Of a stretch of 58,172 nt of DNA, positions 16,465 to 25,241 are shown piece after piece. Both the position numbers and the translations under genes were made by a program. This stretch comes from Gammaproteobacteria bacterium (GTDB lineage Bacteria; Pseudomonadota; Gammaproteobacteria; Steroidobacterales; Steroidobacteraceae): the NCBI GenBank assembly GCA_027315105.1, contig DAHUYP010000033.1:1-58172 (forward strand). The letters run 5' to 3'. Numbering within the stretch: the stretch's first letter is position 1; the number at the start of each line of letters is the position of its first letter. The notes under the pieces are model-generated. The model saw nothing but the letters and a program-made list of their open reading frames with translations, did not search any database and had not been told where the DNA came from.

Positions 16465-16950
16465 TCAATGCGCCATGCCGGGCATCGACGGCATCGCGGC
16501 GCCGGCATCGGGCTTGCGCAGCGCGAACTGCACGGTCAATGGCGGGCCGTCGCTGAATCGCAGCGTGATCGCCGCGCGATCCCCGGGTCCGAGCGCACGC
16601 TTGGGCTGCTCGAGCATCAGATGGTAGCCCTCGGTCGCGAATGCGACGCTCGAATGCGCCGGGATGACGATCTTGTCCACCGCCAGCATCTCGCTCATGC
16701 CGGCGTGCGAGCGCGTCCGATGAAGCGACACGGCGCCATAGTCGGCGCTCGATGCCCCGACCAGGCTCACGGGCCGATCACCCGAGTTGACGAGTGTGAC
16801 GTAGCCGCCGGCCGGCGCGCTGCCGGGCAGCCAGCGGATCCAGGCGTCCTTGGCGCTGAGCGCCGCGCCGGACTCGGCCGCGAGGCCGGCCATCCCGATA
16901 CCCGCGCTGCCGAGCGCGCCGAGCAAGAACATCAATTTCCTGAGCTGCAT
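16465..16950 (-). CDS. Periplasmic copper chaperone, PCuAC family
   Basis: 161 residues with a signal peptide (MQLRKLMFLLGALGSAGIGM ...). It carries the exact PCuAC copper site H-X10-M-X21-H-X-M: H77, M88, H110 and M112. The C-terminus M-P-S-M-P-G-M-A-H adds more Met/His ligands. PCuAC proteins bind Cu(I) in the periplasm and deliver it to the CuA or CuB centre of cytochrome oxidases. The gene is second in a minus-strand operon with a DUF2946-like protein upstream and a barrel-like protein and thioredoxin downstream, which fits copper delivery. Confidence 0.9.
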   Translation of the reverse strand: MQLRKLMFLLGALGSAGIGMAGLAAESGAALSAKDAWIRWLPGSAPAGGYVTLVNSGDRPVSLVGASSADYGAVSLHRTRSHAGMSEMLAVDKIVIPAHSSVAFATEGYHLMLEQPKRALGPGDRAAITLRFSDGPPLTVQFALRKPDAGAAMPSMPGMAH

Positions 16951-17045
16951 GACTCGATCCCTCCGACGTTGGTGCACGATGCGCCGCGCGCATGGGCGGC
17001 GGCGGGCGGCAGCGTAAGCGTGCTGCCGCCGGAACTGGCACGACT

Positions 17046-17420
17046 TCAGGAGAGGGACGGAGGCGCGCGCGAGAGCTGGCTGCGCCGCGGCCCGGATCGA
17101 GCCGTGCGCTGCGCCTGCGAGCCGCGGGACGGTGCATCGGATGCGGCGATCCGCGGTGCCGGCGGCGAGGGCGCCGAGGGCGGCGCCAGGGCCGCGGCGG
17201 CCGCAAATGGGCAGAGTGAGTCGGCGTGCGAGCCGCCCGGACGCGGCTGGCGCTGCTCGCGGTCCGACACGGCGGCCGGTTGCGGCAAGCCCTCGCTGCA
17301 CAGCGCCAGCGAGGCGTGCCCGGCCGCGTCGGCCGGCATCACGCCGGTCGGCAGCAGCAGCCGCAACAGCAGCAGCGGCAGCAGCCACAACATCCAGATT
17401 TCCGCGCGACGACGCTTCAT
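17046..17420 (-). CDS. DUF2946-like small membrane/exported protein
   Basis: 124 residues. MKRRRAEIWMLWLLPLLLLR then L-L-L-P-T-G-V-M-P gives one membrane segment, followed by L-A-L-C-S-E-G and later D-S-L-C-P-F-A-A-A. This matches the pattern of DUF2946 proteins (L-L-P-x-G-x-M-P, one Cys after the anchor and a C-P-F-A motif). They often sit next to copper genes. It is the likely first gene of the operon with PCuAC 95 bases downstream. The C-terminal third is low-complexity Ala/Pro/Arg/Ser. Confidence 0.65.
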   Translation of the reverse strand: MKRRRAEIWMLWLLPLLLLRLLLPTGVMPADAAGHASLALCSEGLPQPAAVSDREQRQPRPGGSHADSLCPFAAAAALAPPSAPSPPAPRIAASDAPSRGSQAQRTARSGPRRSQLSRAPPSLS

Positions 17421-17492
17421 GCCGCGGCTATCTTAGTGAATTCTCCGCTCGGCCGCAGCGCCGCGTGTCCGGGACCGCGCAACCGACCGGTG

Positions 17493-18569
17493 TCACGCGA
17501 CCACGTGCAGCCCGCGCGATCCAGGACGCCAGACCAGGGTTTCGCCCGGCTGCAGCGCATGGAAATCGGCGACCGTGAGCCCGTGCGTCCGGCGCGCGCG
17601 CTCCAGCTCGATCAGTGGCTCATCGATGCCCTCGTCGGTGAGCTGGAAGCAGCCGAAATGGACCCCGAGACTGGTCCGCGCGCCGAGGTCCAGGTGTGCC
17701 CTGACCGCATCGTCCGGATTCATGTGCTGCTCGCGCATGAACCAGCGCGGCTCGTAGCCGCCGATCGGCAGCAGGGCCAGATCGGGACGCCCGCAGCGGC
17801 GGCGCAGCTCGGCGAACAGCGCGCCATAGCCGGAATCGCCGGCGAAGTAGACGCTGCGCTGCGCGCCGCTGAGCCACAGTCCGCCCCACAGCGTGCGGTT
17901 GCGGTCCCGCCAGCCGCGCGACGACCAGTGCTGGGCCGGCGTGAACGTCATCCGCGTCCCGCGCAGCGTCGTCTGCGCCCACCAGTCCAGTTCGACCACC
18001 CTTGCCAGCCCGTGACCGCGCAGGAAAGCGCCGTTGCCGAGGCCGGTCACGAACAGCGGTGCATGTGCGCGCTGCAACCGCCTGAGCGTCGGCAGATCCA
18101 TGTGGTCGTAATGGCTGTGGCTGACGAACACCAGATCGATCGATGGCAGCTGCTCGAACGGAATGCCCGGTGCGTGTACGCGCCGCGGTCCCGCCCACTG
18201 CACCGGGCTGGCGCGCAGCGAGTACATCGGATCGGTCAGTGCATTGAGACCCTCGAGCTGGATCAGACACGTCATGTGATTGATGAACGTGACCGCAGCC
18301 TCGCCGGCCGCCGGCACCGCCGGCACCGCCGGCAGCTGCGGCGCTATCCCGTGATCGCGCCACGGCGGCCACGGGCGCGGCACGCGCGTGCGCCGCCAGC
18401 GCCAGAAATCCGCCATCGACTTGCCGGCGCCGGTGCCCGGGTTGAAGAAACGCTCGCCATCGAAGTGATCGCTGCGTGGGCCGCGATATCCCGCCCCCCC
18501 GCGCAGCGAGCGGCGCAGGCTGTTCAGCTGTGACCATAGCTCACGGTAACGCTGCAGCGCGGACGTCAT
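17493..18569 (-). CDS. Metallo-beta-lactamase-fold hydrolase, NAPE-PLD/UlaG-like
   Basis: 358 residues. The metal-binding motif is V-S-H-S-H-Y-D-H-M-D (HxHxDH), with P-A-Q-H-W-S-S-R-G, Y-F-A-G-D-S-G-Y-G and a late H in G-V-H-F-G-C. The preceding T-C-L-I-Q-L-E-G-L-N-A-L-T-D-P is typical of the phospholipase-D-like (NAPE-PLD) branch. The N-terminal 80 residues with F-D-G-E-R-F-F-N-P also fit that branch. No signal peptide is evident. The substrate is not known. It is a stand-alone gene converging on nothing obvious; 73 bases separate it from the copper operon. Confidence 0.85.
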   Translation of the reverse strand: MTSALQRYRELWSQLNSLRRSLRGGAGYRGPRSDHFDGERFFNPGTGAGKSMADFWRWRRTRVPRPWPPWRDHGIAPQLPAVPAVPAAGEAAVTFINHMTCLIQLEGLNALTDPMYSLRASPVQWAGPRRVHAPGIPFEQLPSIDLVFVSHSHYDHMDLPTLRRLQRAHAPLFVTGLGNGAFLRGHGLARVVELDWWAQTTLRGTRMTFTPAQHWSSRGWRDRNRTLWGGLWLSGAQRSVYFAGDSGYGALFAELRRRCGRPDLALLPIGGYEPRWFMREQHMNPDDAVRAHLDLGARTSLGVHFGCFQLTDEGIDEPLIELERARRTHGLTVADFHALQPGETLVWRPGSRGLHVVA

Positions 18570-18758
18570 GTGGAGCGCGGCTCATGCCGGGCAGGTCGGC
18601 CCACGGCAGCAATTATACGCACGGCCCGCGCCGGCACGACGCTCGATGCGATCGGCCGTGCCGCGGCAATGCACGCTCCGGCGTGGCAGGATGAGCACCG
18701 ATGACGGCGCGCCGCAGGCGTGCCGGCGGCGCGATCCGTCGAGCCATTCGGAGGCTGC

Positions 18759-19778
18759 ATGCGCATCGATCTTCTGTCCGTGGTCGCGCTGCTGGCGGCG
18801 GGCATCGCGGCGAACGCCGGGACCGACGGGGCCATGATGCAGGCCGCGGTGGTGGTTCGCGCGCGCATCCGCATCCAGGAAGTCCCGCGGCCGGCCCCGG
18901 CGCCCGGCCAGGTACTGGTCCGGCTGCGCTGCGCCGGCGTGAACCCGGCGGACTGGAAACTCGCCATGGGCAGGCCGGACGCGCCGCCGGGCAGCCCCGG
19001 CGACGCGGCCATGCCCGCGGCGTCCTCGATCCCCGGCTTCGACGGCTCCGGCGTCATCGCGGCTCTGGGAGCCGGCGTCACGGGCCATCGGGTCGGCGAT
19101 GCAGTGATCGTCTGGTCGGCCGATCGCGGCACCTATGCACAGTACGTCGCCGTGTCCGCGAGCACGATTGCGCCCAAGCCGAAGCGTCTGTCGTTCGCCG
19201 AGGCCGCCGGCCTGGCCCACGCGGGCCTCGCGGCCTGGAACATGCTGATCGACGTTGCCGGACTGCAGGCAGGCCAGACGGTGCTGGTGCTGGGCGGCGC
19301 CGGCGGCGTCGGCTCCGCCGCCGTGCAGATCGCCAGGCTCCAGGGCGCGCACGTCATCGCCACGGCTTCGGCCCGCAACGTCGCGTACCTGAAGTCGCTG
19401 GGCGCCGATCGGGTCATCGACTACACCGCGCAGCATTTCGAGGATCAGCTGCGCGGCGTGGATGTGGCCGTCGACACGGTCGACCTGGACAATGCCGAGC
19501 GCGCGCTGGCGGTCGTGAAGCGCGGCGGCTTCCTGGTATCGGTGGGGACGCTGCCGGCAGCGGCGCAATGCGCCGCCCACGGCGTCACCTGCTCGAACCG
19601 CACCTGGAGCGGCACGCCGCTCGCCAACGTACTGCAGCGGCTGTCGGCCTGGGCCGATCAGGGTCGATTCAAGGTCAACGTCGATCGCACCTTTGCGTTG
19701 GCTGACGTCATGGGCGCCTGGCAATACAGCCAGGCCGGCCACACGCGCGGCAAAGCCGTCATCGACATAAGCCCGTGA
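18759..19778 (+). CDS. MDR-superfamily NADP-dependent oxidoreductase with apparent signal peptide
   Basis: 339 residues. After about 22 hydrophobic residues (MRIDLLSVVALLAAGIAANA) comes a quinone-oxidoreductase-type enzyme: G-Q-V-L-V-R-L-R-C-A-G-V-N-P-A-D-W-K, P-G-F-D-G-S-G-V-I, and the nucleotide-binding loop V-L-G-G-A-G-G-V-G-S-A-A-V-Q. Zinc ligands of true alcohol dehydrogenases are not seen. NADP enzymes are normally cytoplasmic, so the leader is odd; a start at 18834 (MMQAAVVVRA) would remove it and give the family's usual N-terminus. The exported reading is open to doubt. Confidence 0.82.
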   Translation: MRIDLLSVVALLAAGIAANAGTDGAMMQAAVVVRARIRIQEVPRPAPAPGQVLVRLRCAGVNPADWKLAMGRPDAPPGSPGDAAMPAASSIPGFDGSGVIAALGAGVTGHRVGDAVIVWSADRGTYAQYVAVSASTIAPKPKRLSFAEAAGLAHAGLAAWNMLIDVAGLQAGQTVLVLGGAGGVGSAAVQIARLQGAHVIATASARNVAYLKSLGADRVIDYTAQHFEDQLRGVDVAVDTVDLDNAERALAVVKRGGFLVSVGTLPAAAQCAAHGVTCSNRTWSGTPLANVLQRLSAWADQGRFKVNVDRTFALADVMGAWQYSQAGHTRGKAVIDISP

Positions 19779-19926
19779 CCGGCCGGTGGCCGGCTGTCGC
19801 GATTTGGCGTCAGCGCGCGCGCCAGGCGCGCGTGCAAGCGTCGCACAGTGAGCCGGATAGCAGGATAAATTCGGGCGAATCTGGCAAGCTTGCGGACCAC
19901 GAGGACTGGAGAGCGGTGGACCGGAC

Positions 19927-20403
19927 GTGAAACTTCGCAACCTGCGCGCGGCGCTCGGACTGTCGGCCCTCGGCTGCCTCACGGCGTCGCTGCTGCCGGC
20001 GCCGGCCCTGGCGTACCTGGGCGGCGACGAGAGCTCGATCGCCGCCGACCGCGATGCCTTCAAGGGGCAGCTGCGCAGCACGCCGATGCAGCAATATTCG
20101 CGGCATGAGATCACGCTGGGGGCGAGCACCATGGTGCAGGAATACACGACGCCGAGCGGCAAGGTGTTTGCCGTGACCTGGCAGGGCCCGTTCCCGCCGG
20201 ACCTGCGGCAACTGTTCGGCAGTTATTTCACGCAATACCAGAGCGCCCTCGCCGCGCAGCCGCGGCCCGGCATGCATCGCCAGGTGCGCGTCGCGCAGGG
20301 CGATCTGGTGGTGGAGTCGGCCGGCCATCTGCGCTCCTTCTACGGCCGGGCCTATGTCCCGAGCCTGGTACCCGCCGGCGTGAACCTCGCCGATCTGCAC
20401 TAG
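19927..20403 (+). CDS. DUF2844 family exported protein
   Basis: 158 residues with a signal peptide (MKLRNLRAALGLSALGCLTA ... APALA) and the DUF2844 pattern: A-Y-L-G-G-D at the mature N-terminus, Y-S-R-H-E-I-T-L-G-A-S-T-M-V-Q-E-Y, G-K-V-F-A-V-T-W-Q-G-P-F-P-P-D-L-R-Q-L-F-G-S-Y-F, and the late S-F-Y-G-R-A-Y-V-P. Function unknown. As in other bacteria I know, it stands directly before a DUF3443 gene (5 bases), so the two families probably act together outside the inner membrane. Confidence 0.82.
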   Translation: MKLRNLRAALGLSALGCLTASLLPAPALAYLGGDESSIAADRDAFKGQLRSTPMQQYSRHEITLGASTMVQEYTTPSGKVFAVTWQGPFPPDLRQLFGSYFTQYQSALAAQPRPGMHRQVRVAQGDLVVESAGHLRSFYGRAYVPSLVPAGVNLADLH

Positions 20404-20408
20404 CCGGG

Positions 20409-21713
20409 ATGCATCGCATGGCGTGCACTCATCGTTGGATCGCGCTGCTGGTGCTGGCGGCGCTCGCGGGCTGCGGCGGCGGCGGCGGCGGCGGATCGCT
20501 CGCTCGGGCTCCCACCACCAACTGGAACTTTTCGGGCGGCGGGCCGAACGTGGTCGCGCTCACAGTGGATTCCGGTCCCGCGGCCGCGAACGGCGGCACC
20601 TTCAACATTCCGTATACCAGCATCACGCTGTGCGTTCCGGGGCCCCAGCCCCAGAAATGCGCCACCATCGACCACGTGCTGGTGGACACCGGCTCCTCGG
20701 GCCTGCGCATGATGGGCGCCGCGCTCGCCAACGCCGGCCTGACGCTGCCCCTGACGGCCGATCCGATCAACAACGGCAACACCCTCGCCGAGTGCACGCC
20801 GTTCGCCGACGGCTACACCTGGGGGCCGCTCGCAACCGTCGACCTGCAGGTCGGCGGCGAATCAGCCAACGGCATCACGATCAACATCATCGACGACAGC
20901 GCCGCGGACGGGGGTACACCGTATGTAACGGTGCCTCCCTCCTGCACCGGCAGCGGCAGCCTCACGTCGCTCAACTCGATCGTCGCCTTCGCCGCCAACG
21001 GCGTGCTCGGCGTCGGGCTGTTCGCGCAGGACTGCGGCCCGGCCTGCGCCAACTGCGGCACTGCCAGCGGGTGCGCGGCGATCAACGATCTCTACTACAG
21101 CTGCAACGCGAACTCCAACCCCTGCCCCAACGCGCCGGTCCAGCTGACCGCGCAGCTGCAGAATCCGGTATCGCTGTTCGCCACCGACAACAACGGCGTG
21201 ATCCTGCAGCTGCAATCGATCCCTGCAAGCGGCGCCGCGACGGCGAGCGGTTACCTCGTGTTCGGCATCGGCACGCAGTCCAATAACCCACTGGGCACCG
21301 CCAGCGTCCTGACGGTGGACAGCTTCGGCGACATCACCACCGTGTTCAACGGCCAGACGCTCACCGGCAGCTTCATCGACTCCGGCTCCAACGGCTATTT
21401 CTTCCCCGACAGCTCGCTTACGACCTGCTCGAACGGGCCGCAGTTCTACTGCCCGCCCTCGACGCAGAGCCTGACGGCGACCAATCAGGGCCAGAACGGC
21501 AATTCCAGCAGCGTGAACTTCCAGATCGCAAACCTGCAAAACTTCAGCAGCAGCATCTACGCCATCGACGATGCCGGCGGCGTCGCCACCGCCATTCCGA
21601 ACCAGCCGGCCTACTTCGACTGGGGGCTGCCGTTCTTCTACGGCCGCACCGTGTTCACGGCCATCGAGAACACGGCCGTCGGCAGCGTTCAGGGCCCGTT
21701 CTACGCCTATTGA
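20409..21713 (+). CDS. DUF3443 lipoprotein with pepsin-like double aspartate motif (first copy)
   Basis: 434 residues. Lipobox L-A-A-L-A-G-C puts the lipidated Cys at residue 22, followed by a Gly run. Then come N-I-P-Y-T-S-I-T-L-C and V-L-V-D-T-G-S-S-G-L-R-M-M with Asp93. A Cys-rich middle (C-G-P-A-C-A-N-C-G ... Y-Y-S-C-N) suggests disulfides. A second motif F-I-D-S-G-S-N-G-Y-F-F has Asp324. Two hydrophobic-D-[ST]-G-[ST] motifs about 230 residues apart is the layout of pepsin-family aspartic proteases. Protease activity is inference. The last part D-W-G-L-P-F-F-Y-G-R is shared with the next gene, its paralogue. Confidence 0.8.
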   Translation: MHRMACTHRWIALLVLAALAGCGGGGGGGSLARAPTTNWNFSGGGPNVVALTVDSGPAAANGGTFNIPYTSITLCVPGPQPQKCATIDHVLVDTGSSGLRMMGAALANAGLTLPLTADPINNGNTLAECTPFADGYTWGPLATVDLQVGGESANGITINIIDDSAADGGTPYVTVPPSCTGSGSLTSLNSIVAFAANGVLGVGLFAQDCGPACANCGTASGCAAINDLYYSCNANSNPCPNAPVQLTAQLQNPVSLFATDNNGVILQLQSIPASGAATASGYLVFGIGTQSNNPLGTASVLTVDSFGDITTVFNGQTLTGSFIDSGSNGYFFPDSSLTTCSNGPQFYCPPSTQSLTATNQGQNGNSSSVNFQIANLQNFSSSIYAIDDAGGVATAIPNQPAYFDWGLPFFYGRTVFTAIENTAVGSVQGPFYAY

Positions 21714-21822
21714 CGCGCAGGCACGGTGACCTGGATCTCGGACCCCCTCGCATGACTCTGGCAACCTGCGGGCCCTCGACAGGCGGGGTTCGCGAGCCAG
21801 ACAGGGAGCGTCGTCGTTCGGC

Positions 21823-23145
21823 ATGAGGCTACGGTATTTCCTTTGCGCATCGCTCGCCGCGCTCATTCTCGCCGGCTGCGGCGGCGGCAGCAGCCCGGCC
21901 CCCGGCGGCAGCTCGAGCGGCGCCGGCGTCGGCAGCAGCTCCGGTAGCGGCGCTACGGGCGGCATTGGCAGCAGCTCCTCGAGCGGCTCGAACGCCGTCG
22001 CCGTCATGGTGTATGCCGGTCCGCCAGCCGCCCATGGCGGCACCTTCAATATCCCCTATACCAGCGTCACCCTCTGCAGTCCGCCGGGCAGCCCGAACTG
22101 CAAGCTCATCACCGACGTGGTCGTGGATACCGGCTCCTCGGGCCTGCGCATCATGGCGTCCGCCCTGGCCGCCGTCGGCCTGACGCCCACCGCACTGGCC
22201 GATCCGGGCAACGCCGCCAACACCATCGCCGAGTGCATGCCGTTCGCCGACGGCTATACCTGGGGACCCGTGGCCGCGGCCGACATCAGGATCGGCGGTG
22301 AGCTGGCCAGCAGCGCCGCCATCAACATCGTCGATGACGATGCGTCCTATCCCGTGAGCGCGCCCGGCAGCTGCACCGGCCTTGGCAAATCGCTCAACTC
22401 GGTCACCGCCTTCGATGCCAACGGCGTACTCGGCGTCGGCGTCTTCGCCCAGGATTGCGGCGCCGCCTGCGCCAACTGCGCCGGCATCTGCTCGAGCAGG
22501 AACGACATCTACTACAGCTGCAGCGCGAGCTCCAACACCTGTGCGTTCACGCCCATGGCGCTGGGCGCCCAGGTCGCCAATCCGGTCGCGCTGTTCGCGA
22601 CCGACAACGACGGGGTGATCCTGACGCTGCCGCCGCTGACATCCGGCACCGCACCCACGGCGAGCGGCTCACTGATCTTCGGCATCGCTACGCGCAGCAA
22701 TAATCAGCTCGCCGGCGCCACCATCGTGACGGCCGACTACGCCAGCGGCGATTTCATCACCATTTTCAACGGCCAGTCGTCCACCAGCTTCTTCGACTCG
22801 GGCTCCAATGCGCTGTTCTTCTCGGACAGCTCGATCACGATCTGCCGCACTGCCACCGCGTTCTATTGCCCATACTCGACGCTCACGCTGTCGGCGACCA
22901 TTCAGGGCCAGAACGGCAACGCCGTCAGCGTGCCGTTTCAGATCGCGAACATCCTGAACATCAACCACATGTACCCGAACGACTACGCGATCGATGAGGT
23001 CGGCGGTACCAGCGCCACGATCGCCGGACTCGGATCGGGCTACTTCGACTGGGGTCTGCCGTTCTTCTACGGGCGCAGCGTGTACGCCGCCATCGAAGGC
23101 AGGACCGCCGGCGGTACGCCCGGACCCTACTACGCCTATTATTAG
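21823..23145 (+). CDS. DUF3443 lipoprotein with pepsin-like double aspartate motif (second copy)
   Basis: 440 residues, a diverged tandem duplicate of the preceding gene. Lipobox I-L-A-G-C gives lipidated Cys19, followed by a Gly/Ser linker of about 45 residues. Asp102 lies in V-V-V-D-T-G-S-S-G-L-R-I-M and Asp325 in F-F-D-S-G-S-N-A-L-F-F. The Cys cluster C-G-A-A-C-A-N-C-A-G-I-C and the ending F-D-W-G-L-P-F-F-Y-G-R-S-V are conserved between the two copies. The 109-base gap to the first copy shows no clear promoter. Both proteins are expected to be anchored in the outer membrane. Confidence 0.8.
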   Translation: MRLRYFLCASLAALILAGCGGGSSPAPGGSSSGAGVGSSSGSGATGGIGSSSSSGSNAVAVMVYAGPPAAHGGTFNIPYTSVTLCSPPGSPNCKLITDVVVDTGSSGLRIMASALAAVGLTPTALADPGNAANTIAECMPFADGYTWGPVAAADIRIGGELASSAAINIVDDDASYPVSAPGSCTGLGKSLNSVTAFDANGVLGVGVFAQDCGAACANCAGICSSRNDIYYSCSASSNTCAFTPMALGAQVANPVALFATDNDGVILTLPPLTSGTAPTASGSLIFGIATRSNNQLAGATIVTADYASGDFITIFNGQSSTSFFDSGSNALFFSDSSITICRTATAFYCPYSTLTLSATIQGQNGNAVSVPFQIANILNINHMYPNDYAIDEVGGTSATIAGLGSGYFDWGLPFFYGRSVYAAIEGRTAGGTPGPYYAYY

Positions 23146-23269
23146 CGCGGCTTGGCCCGGCAGCGCCGGCCGCGTTGCGCCGCGGCCCGCCGGCCCGATG
23201 GCGTTCGACCCGGCAGCGCACTAGGATGAAACCATTTCGTCCAGCGGGATTCATCGTACGGGTGCATGC

Positions 23270-23845
23270 GTGAGCGTATTTTCCAGCATGCTGCTGGCGG
23301 TGCTGTGGCTGGCGTGGGCAGTCTATTGGCACATCTCGGGCAGGAACGTCAAAGCCGTGCGGCGCCGCGAGCCGCTGTGGTCGCGCGCGGCGCACATCGT
23401 GCCGCTGGTGGTCGCCAACCTGCTGCTGTTCGGCAGCATCATTCCCGACGAGAGCGCGCTGTCGGCGCGCTTCGTGCCGCTCACGGCCGCTACAGTCGGG
23501 ATCGGCGCCTCGCTGGCGGGCCTGGGGCTCGCCTTCAGCATCTGGGCGCGTACGCACATCGGGCGCAACTGGAGCGGCACGGTCACGGTCAAGCACGATC
23601 ATGAGCTGATCGTCACCGGGCCCTACGCGCGCGTGCGCCACCCGATCTACAGCGGACTGCTGCTCGCGTTGCTCGGATCGGCGATCGCGCGCGGTCAATG
23701 GCAGGGCCTGCTGGGCGTGCTGATCGCATTCGCGGCCCTGTGGCGCAAACTGCGGCTCGAGGAGCGCTGGATGATGGAAACCTTCGGCGATGCCTACGAG
23801 CGCTATCGGGCACGGACGTCGGCGCTGATTCCGCGTCTGCTGTGA
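23270..23845 (+). CDS. Isoprenylcysteine carboxyl methyltransferase (ICMT) family membrane protein
   Basis: 191 residues from a GTG, with three or four membrane segments. The C-terminal half has the family signature G-P-Y-A-R-V-R-H-P-I-Y-S-G-L-L (about residues 120-134) and E-E-R-W-M-M-E-T-F-G-D-A-Y-E-R-Y, which bind S-adenosylmethionine in ICMT/PEMT-type integral membrane methyltransferases. Bacterial members methylate varied lipids or small molecules; the substrate here is unknown. It is convergent with the NnrU-like gene. Confidence 0.85.
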   Translation: MSVFSSMLLAVLWLAWAVYWHISGRNVKAVRRREPLWSRAAHIVPLVVANLLLFGSIIPDESALSARFVPLTAATVGIGASLAGLGLAFSIWARTHIGRNWSGTVTVKHDHELIVTGPYARVRHPIYSGLLLALLGSAIARGQWQGLLGVLIAFAALWRKLRLEERWMMETFGDAYERYRARTSALIPRLL

Positions 23846-23897
23846 GCCGCCGTGGCGCGGCAATCGGCTGCGCCGGCCGGCCGGGTGCCCGATGGTC

Positions 23898-24467
23898 TCA
23901 CAGCAATGCCTTGCCGATGATCCACGCGTGCAGCCGCAGCACGGTCAGCAGGTAGAGGGTCAGGCCCGCGAACACCGCGACCAGGTCATTGAAGCGCGAC
24001 GGCGGGGCCCGGCGCCTGGCCGGGGCCGCGCGCGACTTGAGCGAGATCCGGTCGATGACGGCCCAGAGCAGGAAACTGCCGAACAGCAGCACGTCGGGGA
24101 GCGTGCCGTTGGAGAGCAGATGCGCGCTCGCCCAGAACTTCACCGCGGCCAGCACCGGGTGCTTGGCGGCGCTCTGGATGCGTCCCGGCAGGTACGCGGC
24201 CAGCAGCAGCGGAAACACCGGCAGCATCAGCGCAAAGGTCAGGTAATGCAGCCATGCGGGGGAAACGTACAGCACCGCCGGTGCACGGCGCGCGTGCGCG
24301 AAGCCGATGAGCATGAGTGCGAACCCGCCGGCACTGATGAGCGAATAGGCCGTTTTCCAGGCGGGTTGACCCAGATGCAGCACCATCCGATCGCGCCACA
24401 TGGGCGCGACGACGCCCAGCGAATGCGCCGCGAAGAACACCAGCAGCCCCGCCGTCAGCAGCAGCAT
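23898..24467 (-). CDS. NnrU family membrane protein
   Basis: 189 residues, hydrophobic, with about five membrane segments. It begins MLLLTAGLLVFFAAHSLGVV and has the NnrU pattern F-F-A-A-H-S-L and H-P-V-L-A-A-V-K-F-W-A-S-A-H-L-L-S-N-G, with the conserved histidines on the membrane helices. NnrU was named for nitrite/nitric oxide metabolism, but the family is broad and related to heme-type membrane proteins; no denitrification gene is nearby, so the name says little about role. The start at 24467 is chosen because the upstream 46 codons are Arg/Gly-rich and not membrane-like. Confidence 0.82.
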   Translation of the reverse strand: MLLLTAGLLVFFAAHSLGVVAPMWRDRMVLHLGQPAWKTAYSLISAGGFALMLIGFAHARRAPAVLYVSPAWLHYLTFALMLPVFPLLLAAYLPGRIQSAAKHPVLAAVKFWASAHLLSNGTLPDVLLFGSFLLWAVIDRISLKSRAAPARRRAPPSRFNDLVAVFAGLTLYLLTVLRLHAWIIGKALL

Positions 24468-24647
24468 CGAGCCGCCCTCGTTCGCGCGTTCGCCGCGCCG
24501 TGCTGCAAGCGGGCGCCACCGATGCGCCCGCTGCCGGCGGCGGCACAGGCCGCCCAACGCCCGCCGGTGATCTCGCCCCGCATGCGAAGTGGTAGCATTT
24601 GGCACACGCCGCGCGCAGCGCGCGCATATACGGGGTGGAGAGGCTTC

Positions 24648-25241
24648 ATGACAGGTTCAAGTCCGGTCCGGGTGGCGCTCAGTCTAGCCGTTCTCGCGGG
24701 TCTCACGCTGCTCGTCGCGCCGTGGCTCGGCGCACCGGCCACCGCCGCGGACGGTGCGTTCAGGCTCCGCAGTCCGGCGATAGCGCCCAACGGCTCGCTC
24801 GCGATCGAGCAGGTTTACAACGGCTTCGGCTGCAGTGGCAAGAACATTTCGCCGGCCCTCAAGTGGGGCGGTGCGCCCGGCGCCACCAGGAGCTTCGCCT
24901 TGACGGTCTACGATCCGGATGCGCCGACCGGCTCGGGCTGGTGGCATTGGCTGGTCTACAACATTCCGGCCACGGTCACCGAGCTGGCGCCGGGCGCCGG
25001 CAGCGCCGGCGGAACATTGCCGGCCGGCGCGGTGCAGGGTCGCACGGATTTCGGCGCTCCCGGCTATGGCGGCCCGTGCCCGCCCGCCGGCGACAAGCCG
25101 CATCGCTACGTCTTCACGATCTACGCGCTCAAGACCGACAGGATCGACGTCCCCGCGGACGGCAGCGCGGCCATGGTCGGCTTCATGATCCGCGCCAACC
25201 AGCTGGCGTCGGCCAGCTTCACCGCCCTCTACGGGCGATGA
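24648..25241 (+). CDS. YbhB/YbcL-family (PEBP-like) exported protein
   Basis: 197 residues with a signal peptide (MTGSSPVRVALSLAVLAGLT ... TAA). The PEBP fold is marked by Y-N-G-F-G-C-S-G-K-N-I-S-P-A-L-K-W, Y-D-P-D-A-P-T-G-S-G-W-W-H-W, G-Y-G-G-P-C-P-P and H-R-Y-V-F-T-I-Y-A-L. Members resemble Raf kinase inhibitor/phosphatidylethanolamine-binding proteins, but the ligand in bacteria is not settled. It overlaps the next gene by ATGA. A second family member is at 48836-49459. Confidence 0.88.
   Translation: MTGSSPVRVALSLAVLAGLTLLVAPWLGAPATAADGAFRLRSPAIAPNGSLAIEQVYNGFGCSGKNISPALKWGGAPGATRSFALTVYDPDAPTGSGWWHWLVYNIPATVTELAPGAGSAGGTLPAGAVQGRTDFGAPGYGGPCPPAGDKPHRYVFTIYALKTDRIDVPADGSAAMVGFMIRANQLASASFTALYGR

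Noticed and set aside
23892..24640. Upstream extension of the YbhB frame
   Set aside because: It is antisense to the NnrU gene and its composition is Gln/Arg/His-rich; the signal peptide begins at 24648.
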